A stretch of 64,000 nucleotides of DNA from Butyricimonas muris. Its GTDB lineage: Bacteria; Bacteroidota; Bacteroidia; Bacteroidales; Marinifilaceae. The position numbers and the translations under genes were made by a program. Of the stretch, positions 33,565 to 40,423 are shown one piece after another. The DNA lies in the NCBI RefSeq assembly GCF_046365375.1, contig NZ_JBKEIT010000002.1:186001-250000 (forward strand). Direction: 5' to 3'. The notes beneath the pieces were generated by a model that was given only the letters and a program-made list of their open reading frames with translations, was not told where the DNA came from and did not search any database. The number at the start of each line of letters is the position of its first letter. The stretch's first letter is position 1.

Positions 33565-35121
33565 TCAATTTTCAATTGTTTCGGGTCCTTTCTTGATCTG
33601 GTTGAACATGATCTTCAGTTCCGCGATGAGCAGGACGGTGAAGAGTACGGCGAACATCCAGAATGTGGTCATAACCCAAGTCGATGCAATTTTTGTCACG
33701 GCAACATTGGTAGGCATTAAATCTTGTACCACCCACGGTTGGCGTCCTACTTCAGCCACTATCCAACCGCATTGCGATGCGACGTATGCCATCGGGACAC
33801 AGAATAATGCCAAGTAGGGGATGAACTTGAATTTCTCGAATTTTCTTTTCTTGGCGTACCACAAGGAGAGGGCGAATAATAATACAAAAAGCATTCCCAG
33901 TCCTACCATGATACGGAAACTGAAAAATACCAAAGGTATATGAGGTATGGCATCGTAGGGGGAATTAAGATAGCCATACCCGAAATCGGAGTAGTTGGCT
34001 TTAAATATCTGTAATGTGCTGTCGGCCATCGTGTGGTTATTCTCTTTTATGGCTTGCTTGTAAGTCTTCAATGCATCAATCGCGGTGCGACCGTTTGCCA
34101 TGCGTTGTTCTAAAGAAGGATAGGTTACGCCGGATTGGGACGTGTAGCCGTCCAGAATATTCTGAATGCCCGGGATGTAGGCGTCAAAATCATGATAGCC
34201 GAGGAACGAGAGTACTTTGGGTACATGGATGGCGTATTCCATTTTCTTCATTCTATCTGTCGGCAAGGACGGATCGTTTACCGGGAGTCCGATAACGGTG
34301 AATGCGGCACCTCTGCCACCTTCATTCAAGCCTTCCATGGCGGCGAATTTCATGGGTTGAGTCTTTGTTACGTCTTGTGCGCTGCTGTCACCCGTGTAAA
34401 TGGTTAAAATGATACTGATCAACCCGAACACCGAGGCGAGCATGATACTCTTGCGGGCAAATTCGAGGTGTCTTTTCTTGAGAATAAACCATGAACTGAC
34501 ACCTACCACGAAACAGGCGGAAAGCGTGTACGCGGAGGTTACCGTGTGAGTGAATTTGCTGATTGCCGTGGGCGAGAACAGTATTGCCCAAAAATCGTCC
34601 ATTTCGTTACGGGCGGTAATCGGGTTGAATTCCATGCCGACGGGGTTTTGCATCCAAGCGTTGGCGACAAGAATCCATAGGGCTGAGATGTTCGCGCCGA
34701 CGAATACCATCCACGTGGATACGAGATGGAAGCGTTTGCCGACTTTGTTCCAACCGAAGAACATCACTGCCACGAACGTGGATTCGAGGAAGAACGCGAT
34801 AATACCCTCGATGGCCAACGGTGCCCCGAAGATATCGCCCACGAACCAAGAGTAATTCGACCAGTTCGTCCCGAACTGGAATTCGAGGATTAGTCCGGTG
34901 GCGACCCCGATAGCGAAGTTAATACCGAATAATTTCATCCAGAACTTGGTGGCTTTCAGCCAACTGTCGTCACCTGTCTTTACCCACATGGTTTCCATGA
35001 CGGCGAGCATCAAGGCTAATCCCAGCGTGAGGGGAACAAACATGTAGTGGTAGATTGCTGTCATGGCGAATTGCCATCGTGACCACTCCACTAGAGTGGT
35101 GGTTGTCAGATCAAGAAGCAT
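33565..35121 (-). CDS. cydA: Cytochrome bd oxidase subunit I
   Basis: 518 residues, nine membrane helices. WSRWQFAMTAIYHYMFVPLTLGL contains the high-spin haem ligand (His25, equivalent to E. coli His19), FTHTVTSAYTLSACF the b558 His, and EVGRQPWVVQ the conserved GRQPW segment. A periplasmic Q-loop lies between about 255 and 390. With CydB it forms the quinol:oxygen oxidoreductase of the inner membrane. The DUF4492 gene ends 4 nt upstream, so cydA is the second gene of a DUF4492-cydA-cydB operon. Confidence 0.96.
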   Translation of the reverse strand: MLLDLTTTTLVEWSRWQFAMTAIYHYMFVPLTLGLALMLAVMETMWVKTGDDSWLKATKFWMKLFGINFAIGVATGLILEFQFGTNWSNYSWFVGDIFGAPLAIEGIIAFFLESTFVAVMFFGWNKVGKRFHLVSTWMVFVGANISALWILVANAWMQNPVGMEFNPITARNEMDDFWAILFSPTAISKFTHTVTSAYTLSACFVVGVSSWFILKKRHLEFARKSIMLASVFGLISIILTIYTGDSSAQDVTKTQPMKFAAMEGLNEGGRGAAFTVIGLPVNDPSLPTDRMKKMEYAIHVPKVLSFLGYHDFDAYIPGIQNILDGYTSQSGVTYPSLEQRMANGRTAIDALKTYKQAIKENNHTMADSTLQIFKANYSDFGYGYLNSPYDAIPHIPLVFFSFRIMVGLGMLFVLLFALSLWYAKKRKFEKFKFIPYLALFCVPMAYVASQCGWIVAEVGRQPWVVQDLMPTNVAVTKIASTWVMTTFWMFAVLFTVLLIAELKIMFNQIKKGPETIEN

Positions 35122-35125
35122 AATG

Positions 35126-35335
35126 TTAAGGTTTTGTTGTTAATTCTTTGAAAACGTGCTCACTTTTTGCCTCGGCACTGTCATAGTGGGAGTTGAGGTA
35201 GTTTGGCATCAACCAGAGTTTAAATACCAAAAACATGATACTCAGTTTAATAATGATGATAAGCCAAAGAGTACGTCCCCAGCGGGGCATATTCTTAAAT
35301 CCGTCATAGTAAAGATACCAAGCCTTTTTTAACAT
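35126..35335 (-). CDS. DUF4492 small membrane protein of the cyd operon
   Basis: 69 residues. WYLYYDGFKNMPRWGRTLWLIIIIKLSIMFLVFKLWLMPNYL shows an amphipathic N-terminus and one membrane helix, the DUF4492 pattern. The family is typically encoded just before cydA in Bacteroidetes and Campylobacterota and so is a likely accessory subunit, comparable in position and size to CydX/CydS of other bd oxidases; that role is inference. It ends 4 nt before the cydA start. Confidence 0.88.
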   Translation of the reverse strand: MLKKAWYLYYDGFKNMPRWGRTLWLIIIIKLSIMFLVFKLWLMPNYLNSHYDSAEAKSEHVFKELTTKP

Positions 35336-35375
35336 ACACGGCAGTTTTTATTGTTTATCTATGTAAGAACGTTAC

Positions 35376-35383
35376 CAAAGGTA
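35376..35383 (-). promoter_or_regulatory. Possible -7 box of the cyd operon
   Basis: TACCTTTG on the minus strand, 41 nt upstream of the DUF4492 start, matches TAnnTTTG. No clear -33 box; an activator may be needed. Confidence 0.5.
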
Positions 35384-35457
35384 TAAATGTTTTTTCTAAG
35401 TTCGATTTTTTTTTGCATAAATAATACTTATGCGTATATAGGATAAATTTATTTGTC

Positions 35458-35465
35458 TAATTTTG
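35458..35465 (+). promoter_or_regulatory. Possible -7 box of the PerM-like gene
   Basis: TAATTTTG, 48 nt upstream of the ATG at 35513. The -33 region is not convincing. Confidence 0.4.
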
Positions 35466-35512
35466 TTTCTACACGTGGGGGTAGTTTTAACCCGGTAATG
35501 TAAAATTGAATT

Positions 35513-36616
35513 ATGAATAATGCAGGAAAATATTGTTTGGGGGGATTGGCGCTGTTGGCGGTTGGATTTTTATGTTGGTACTTTTCTTCGATTATCGCTT
35601 ATATACTGGTGGCGGTCGTGCTCTCGTTTTTCGGGCATCCGATTATCGATCTTCTGGGGAAGATTGAAATAAAAGGTAAGCGCATACCGAACGGGTTGAG
35701 GGCGGGGATTGCTTTAGTTTGTATATGGTTTGTCTGTATTCTTTTCTTTTACACGGTGATACCGTTGGTTAGTCAGGAATTTCAGTCGTTAAGCGATATC
35801 AGTATCACGAATATCGTGAACAAGCTGGAAGACCCTTTGGCCGATTTGGAAGAGGGGTTGAAGCATTTCGGGATTATAGATGCCAATCAGGATGTAAAAG
35901 AGTATATCGTGAAGAATCTGAAATCCGTGGTGGACGTTACACAGATTAGAAATTTGTTCGGCTCTTTGGCGGGGACTATCAGCAGTATTTTTATCGCCCT
36001 TTTTTCGGTGACGTTTATGGCGTTCTTCTTTTTGAAGGACAGCAATCTTTTTTATAAGATGTTGTTGGCTGTTGTGCCAACACGTTATGGCGAGGGAGTG
36101 GGGAAAGCACTTGATTCTATACAGAAATTGCTGGTTCGTTACTTTATAGGGATTACTTTCGAGGTGTTGATTGTCATGGGTTTGAATATCATAGGTCTGA
36201 CCATCATCGGGTTGCCGTTCAACAATGCCGTGCTGATAGGGTTGATGACCGGAATAACAAATGTAATCCCGTATATCGGACCGCTTATCGGTGCGGCCTT
36301 CGGGCTTTCGGTGGGAATTGCCACGAACGTGGACGTGGATTTCTACACGGTGGTATTTCCTTTACTGATTTATATGAGTATCGTGTTTATTATCACGCAA
36401 TTGATTGATAATGTAATTTTGCAGCCCTTGATTTACGGGAATAGCGTGCATGCTCACCCGATGGAAATTTTTCTGGTGATATTAATCGCGGGAAACTTGG
36501 CCGGGATTCCGGGAATGATTCTTGCCATTCCGGGTTATACCGTATTGAGGGTAATATTGAGGGAGTTTTTTAATAAATATAAACTCGTGAAGTCACTCAC
36601 GAAGAGTCTGGAATGA
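35513..36616 (+). CDS. AI-2E/PerM family transporter
   Basis: 367 residues with about eight membrane helices. The family signatures are visible: VVLSFFGHPIIDLLG at the end of the second helix, a long soluble loop (about 85-145), FLKDSNLFYKMLLAVVP, then GLPFNNAVLIGLMTGITNVIPYIGPLIGAAFG and IDNVILQPLIYGNSVHAHPMEIFLVIL. The family includes the E. coli TqsA autoinducer-2 exporter and sodium/proton antiporter relatives, so the substrate is open. It is divergent from the cyd operon and convergent with ahpF; the stop codon is the first base triplet of repeat copy D. Confidence 0.88.
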   Translation: MNNAGKYCLGGLALLAVGFLCWYFSSIIAYILVAVVLSFFGHPIIDLLGKIEIKGKRIPNGLRAGIALVCIWFVCILFFYTVIPLVSQEFQSLSDISITNIVNKLEDPLADLEEGLKHFGIIDANQDVKEYIVKNLKSVVDVTQIRNLFGSLAGTISSIFIALFSVTFMAFFFLKDSNLFYKMLLAVVPTRYGEGVGKALDSIQKLLVRYFIGITFEVLIVMGLNIIGLTIIGLPFNNAVLIGLMTGITNVIPYIGPLIGAAFGLSVGIATNVDVDFYTVVFPLLIYMSIVFIITQLIDNVILQPLIYGNSVHAHPMEIFLVILIAGNLAGIPGMILAIPGYTVLRVILREFFNKYKLVKSLTKSLE

Positions 36617-36743
36617 GTTCATAAGGTTTATAAAGTTCATAAAGTTTATAAAGTTACAGGTATTCTTCGGACAGAATTTAACGGCAACGAAAGTTGCCGT
36701 TATGACTTTATGAACCTTATAAACCTTACAAACTTTATAAACT
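36616..36743. repeat. Inverted array of 9-bp units, copy D
   Basis: Left arm AGTTCATAA, GGTTTATAA, AGTTCATAA, AGTTTATAA, AGT (36616-36654); right arm the reverse complement of the same type (36705-36743); between them an internal hairpin AACGGCAAC/GTTGCCGTT (36680-36701). It touches both the stop codon of the PerM-like gene and that of ahpF, so it can serve as their shared terminator. Confidence 0.8.
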
Positions 36744-38304
36744 AATCCAGCACCCCACGCGTACGGTCTTCAAAAGCGGAAAGTGCGGCTTTCGCTCCTT
36801 CGCCCATAGCTATGATAATTTGTTTGTAAGGTACCGAAGATACATCTCCTGCCGCGTATATGCCCGGAATGTTCGTGCGGCAATGCGCGTCAATCATTAT
36901 TTCTCCGGGACGGTTGGTATCCACTACTTCACGGAACGCTCCACTATTCGGAACCAATCCGATTTGAACGAATATCCCATCCAAGGCGATTACTCTACTT
37001 TCTTCTGTCTCGCGGTCTTTCACTTGTATCCCGGTTACTTTTTCTCCATTCCCGATGATTCCCAAAGTTTGCGAGTTGGTGAATACTTCCACGTTCGACA
37101 GGCTCTTTACTTTTTCTTGTAGTACTTGGTCGGCTTTTAATTCCTCGAGGAATTCCAGAACTGTTACTTTTGAACAAATTCCCGCTAAATCAATTGCTGC
37201 TTCAATCCCCGAATTGCCCCCGCCGATAACGGCTACCTGTTTACCTTTATAGAAAGGTCCGTCGCAATGCGGGCAGAAGGCAACGCCTCTACCTGTATAT
37301 TCTGCCTCACCCGTCACGTTTAATTTTCTCCAACTTGCTCCCGTGGCAATAATGACTGCCGGAGCAATGAATTTCTCCCCTTTTGCCGTGGATAATATTT
37401 TCTGATTCTTCTCGATTTCAACTTTCTCTATCCGGCGATGTTCCAACAGGTCTATCGGGTAGCGCTGAATATGTGTTCTAATGTTTTCGGCCAATAGGCT
37501 ACCGGTTGTTTCGGGTACGGATATCAGGTTCTCGATACCCACGGTTTCTTTTACCTGCCCGCCTACGCGTTCAGCCACGATAGCTACATTCAACCCCTTG
37601 CGTGCCGAATAAATGGCTGCGGCTGCCCCCGCGGGTCCTCCGCCGACGACAATCACGTCATAGTGTTTTTCGGTGGTATCAATCGTGTCCTCGTTGCTAC
37701 CGTATTGGTTTTCCAGTTTACTCAATAATTCCCCGAATTCTCCCCGTCCGACATGAATCAATTTCCCGTCGGCAAACACGGAAGGTACACCTTGTATATT
37801 TAAAGCCTCTACTTCAGCCTGATTGATTGCTCCGTCCACCATCTCGTGCGTGATTTGGTCATTCAACGTGGTCATGGCATTCAGAGCTTGAATGACATCC
37901 GGGCAGTTCGTGCAAGTCAGTGAAACGTAGGTTGTCAAGTGAATGGGGCCTTTCAAGGCTTTTACCCTGTTACAGGTGGTTTCATCCGGGAAGTTTTTGC
38001 CTTTGCCGTCCAGATTCATGATGGCGAGCAACAAAGAGGTGAACTCGTGTCCATTGGGAACACCCCGGAATTTTATACCTGTTTTTTCTTCGTTCTTTAA
38101 GATCGTGAACGCTAGCCCGTCTCCTTCCGTGAGTTTGCACGATATTTTATCGGAGCATTCGCTAACGTCGTTTAATATTTCCAAGAGTTCTTGGCGACTC
38201 TCGTGTTGAGGTGCAACAATGACATCAAACGTGTATGTTGCTTCCAATCCCTCGAAAATAGTTTTTAGCTGGTTCTTTAGTGTCGTATCTAGCATGTGAT
38301 TCAT
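36742..38304 (-). CDS. ahpF: Alkyl hydroperoxide reductase subunit F
   Basis: 520 residues. The N-terminal double thioredoxin-fold part carries CTNC (Cys131/Cys134, in LTCTNCPDVIQAL); the C-terminal part is a thioredoxin-reductase-like flavoprotein with the FAD loop DVIVVGGGPAGAAAAIYSA (about 216-234), the redox pair CPHC (Cys344/Cys347) and the NAD(P)H loop VAVIGGGNSGIEAA. It uses NADH to reduce AhpC. An ATG three codons downstream is the more conventional start (MLDTTLKNQL). A terminator-like hairpin lies immediately upstream, between it and ahpC. Confidence 0.96.
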   Translation of the reverse strand: MNHMLDTTLKNQLKTIFEGLEATYTFDVIVAPQHESRQELLEILNDVSECSDKISCKLTEGDGLAFTILKNEEKTGIKFRGVPNGHEFTSLLLAIMNLDGKGKNFPDETTCNRVKALKGPIHLTTYVSLTCTNCPDVIQALNAMTTLNDQITHEMVDGAINQAEVEALNIQGVPSVFADGKLIHVGRGEFGELLSKLENQYGSNEDTIDTTEKHYDVIVVGGGPAGAAAAIYSARKGLNVAIVAERVGGQVKETVGIENLISVPETTGSLLAENIRTHIQRYPIDLLEHRRIEKVEIEKNQKILSTAKGEKFIAPAVIIATGASWRKLNVTGEAEYTGRGVAFCPHCDGPFYKGKQVAVIGGGNSGIEAAIDLAGICSKVTVLEFLEELKADQVLQEKVKSLSNVEVFTNSQTLGIIGNGEKVTGIQVKDRETEESRVIALDGIFVQIGLVPNSGAFREVVDTNRPGEIMIDAHCRTNIPGIYAAGDVSSVPYKQIIIAMGEGAKAALSAFEDRTRGVLD

Positions 38305-38308
38305 TGTT

Positions 38309-38340
38309 AAAAAAAGCCGACGATGTGGTTTCGTCGGCTT
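38309..38340 (-). terminator. Intrinsic terminator between ahpC and ahpF
   Basis: On the minus strand AAGCCGACGA, a 7-nt loop, TCGTCGGCTT, then a run of at least five T, ending 5 nt before the ahpF ATG. It lies 13 nt after the ahpC stop and should make ahpF expression depend on partial read-through. Confidence 0.85.
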
Positions 38341-38353
38341 TCGCGTGATTCTG

Positions 38354-38920
38354 TTAAATTTTACCGACTAAATCGATGCTTGGTTTTAGCGTGGTCGCAC
38401 CTTTTTTCCATTTCGCGGGACATACTTCATTCGGGTGTTCTGCCACGAATAAAGCTGCTTCCACTTTTCGTAGTAATTCGTCCGCGTTGCGTCCGATATT
38501 GTTGTCGTGGATTTCAGCAATTTTGATTTTCCCTTCTGGGTTTACCACGAAAGTTCCGCGGTATGCCATTCCCTCTTCCTCAATCATTACGCCGAATGCG
38601 CGACTCAATACCCCGGTCGGGTCTGCAAGCATCGGGTAGTTGATTTTACGAATACTTTCAGAAGCATCGTGCCATGCTTTGTGTACGAAGTGTGAGTCTG
38701 TGCTCACGGAATAAACTTCTACTCCCATTTTCTGGAATTGCTCGTATTTCTCTGCCACGTCTACCAGTTCGGTCGGGCATACAAAAGTGAAGTCAGCGGG
38801 ATAGAAGAAGAAAATAGCCCATTTCCCTTTTACGTCGTCGCTGCTTACAGTTTTGAAATTACCATTGTGAAAAGCTTGAACTTTGAATTCCGGAATTTGT
38901 GAATTGATAATTGGTTCCAT
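38354..38920 (-). CDS. ahpC: Alkyl hydroperoxide reductase subunit C (2-Cys peroxiredoxin)
   Basis: 188 residues, the AhpC1 class. Peroxidatic Cys48 lies in FYPADFTFVCPTEL and resolving Cys167 in NEVCPAKWKKG near the C-terminus; the YGVMIEEEG-type segment and FVVNPEGKIK are family-typical. It reduces hydrogen peroxide and organic peroxides in the cytosol and is re-reduced by AhpF, encoded next. The start is the ATG before EPIINSQIPEFKV. Confidence 0.97.
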   Translation of the reverse strand: MEPIINSQIPEFKVQAFHNGNFKTVSSDDVKGKWAIFFFYPADFTFVCPTELVDVAEKYEQFQKMGVEVYSVSTDSHFVHKAWHDASESIRKINYPMLADPTGVLSRAFGVMIEEEGMAYRGTFVVNPEGKIKIAEIHDNNIGRNADELLRKVEAALFVAEHPNEVCPAKWKKGATTLKPSIDLVGKI

Positions 38921-38963
38921 TGTTTAGTGTGTTTATGATTGTTATTAATTTGTTTTCTCGATA

Positions 38964-38971
38964 CAAAGATA
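38964..38971 (-). promoter_or_regulatory. Possible -7 box of ahpC
   Basis: TATCTTTG on the minus strand, 44 nt upstream of the ahpC ATG, matches TAnnTTTG. No good -33 box, in keeping with an activator-dependent (OxyR-type) promoter, though no operator could be recognised. Confidence 0.5.
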
Positions 38972-39596
38972 TATAGTTTTTCTTGATGTGTGTAATAAAT
39001 CTAATTGAATTATTCTATATGCGTATAGGGAAAACTAATAATGTATTGATTATTTATGACTTTGAAATTTTGCAGTGGTAAATTTTGCGGCTGTAAAATT
39101 TGGCAATTTTGTTTGATTAAACTGATTGGAGGACAAATATGAAATTTTATAATAGAGAAAAAGAGTTCGTTGCGTTGGAAGTGGTGGCAAGGGAAGGGTA
39201 GTAAGGAACAAGATAAAATTGATATCGTGGGATTGTATGCGGAAGAAAGTGTTGTTCAAGTATGAAATAGAAAAACGTTTGTTTCCGATGGAAGATATGT
39301 GATGAGGGCGGCTTTCCTCTTCCATCACCCCTTGCTCGAACGAAAATTTTTGGCTATCCGTCGAGTAAGTAGGACCCCACTTATTCTGACGGCAATGGGA
39401 ATATATACACGGAGCTTTATAGTGACCTTTACAAATTCGATGTTTCCGAACCGAACTGTCACTATAGAACAATACCTCCCGTGTGAGCAATGTCTAGGCT
39501 CTGGGAATTCCTGTGCGGAAATTATTATTAGATTTGTATCGAGGGGAAGGTATGTTTGTTGCAAAGAATTGTTGATTGATTAATTGAACGCAAGAA
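38972..39596. other. 625-bp intergenic region without a supported gene
   Basis: Open frames of up to 146 codons exist on the minus strand but have no signal peptide, domain or plausible context. Visible structure: tandem AAATTTTGC-like units at 39060-39110 and a 9-bp inverted repeat TATAGTGAC (39418-39426) / GTCACTATA (39458-39466). The latter could be an operator or RNA stem upstream of the gene at 39597. The stretch 39290-39590 is less AT-rich than the rest and may be a gene remnant or an unrecognised RNA. Confidence 0.45.
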
Positions 39597-40265
39597 ATGA
39601 CAACGTTACAAAATGTATTGGAGAATGTGCATAACCTCACGGAGAGTAATGCTAGCGAGATTTTCGAGGATATTGCGAAACAGCTTTTTCGTGGATTTTG
39701 TATCAAACAAGGTAGTGTGGAATATCGTTTCCTCGAGGTAGAGTTTTATTATTTCAGTCCAGAGCATAAAGATGTTTTAGAGTTTGGTAATCGTCCTTTT
39801 GTTTATGCTCGTAATTGCAAAGTTTCGGGTACATTTTTCGTGCATGCTAGTGGTTTGGATATTTGTTTCACGGGGAGAGTGGATTCTGGTACAGAGAAAT
39901 CACGTGGGGGAGGTATCCTAATTCGTTCTTTACTGCGAATTGACGAGGATGGTCTACGTACTGTGGTTACTGGTCCGTGGGATTGTATGGATGCTTTGAT
40001 AAATTACACGAACGAGAGTAATTTTCCGAGAATTGTGAAATTGGAAAATATTGATAATGACGTGTGTGTGCAAAGTGCAGTACGTTGTAATGATAGAAGT
40101 ATATTTAAAGAAAAGAAATATTGTTTTTACGATTTTCGTTATGTTGATCGTAAAAACGATTATTGGTCTGAGCAAATTGGTAAATTAAATCGATACGACC
40201 CGATAACGAAAGGGATAAAGAAGGAATATAGTGAGAAGCCTTGGAACCGAAAGAATAGGGTGTAA
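39597..40265 (+). CDS. Unknown protein, faintly like 3-methyladenine DNA glycosylase (AAG)
   Basis: 222 residues, no signal peptide, cytosolic. VEYRFLEVEFYYFSPEHKDVLEFGNR, then GTFFVHASGLDICFTG and GGILIRSLLRIDEDG follow the order of strands in the AAG/Mpg fold, where similar segments form the active site (VEAY, GHVYVY, AVLLRAL). The catalytic residues of AAG cannot be identified with confidence, so only a distant relation is suggested. The C-terminus is basic (KKEYSEKPWNRKNRV). The gene stands alone after a long intergenic region and ends before a strong hairpin shared with lon. Confidence 0.6.
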   Translation: MTTLQNVLENVHNLTESNASEIFEDIAKQLFRGFCIKQGSVEYRFLEVEFYYFSPEHKDVLEFGNRPFVYARNCKVSGTFFVHASGLDICFTGRVDSGTEKSRGGGILIRSLLRIDEDGLRTVVTGPWDCMDALINYTNESNFPRIVKLENIDNDVCVQSAVRCNDRSIFKEKKYCFYDFRYVDRKNDYWSEQIGKLNRYDPITKGIKKEYSEKPWNRKNRV

Positions 40266-40381
40266 TTGGACGATGTTTTTCACGAGAGGTGCGTTATTAG
40301 GATTATTTTTTTATTCTCTTCAAATTTTGATGAGAATAGTACCAATATTCAAATCAAGCGATTTGAACTAGTCAGTCATGT

Positions 40382-40414
40382 GGGTTTACGTCTGAGTATT
40401 TCAGACGTAAATCC
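40382..40414. terminator. Convergent terminator hairpin
   Basis: GGGTTTACGTCTGA (40382-40395), loop GTATT, TCAGACGTAAATCC (40401-40414): a 14-bp stem with one G-T pair, followed on the plus strand by a T-rich stretch (TTATTTTTA). It lies between the unknown gene and lon, which converge. Confidence 0.75.
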
Positions 40415-40423
40415 CAGTTATTT

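Noticed and set aside
39050..39490. 146-codon minus-strand frame in the ahpC-downstream gap
   Set aside because: Composition is low-complexity at its C-terminus and there is no signal peptide or domain; kept only as part of the gap description.
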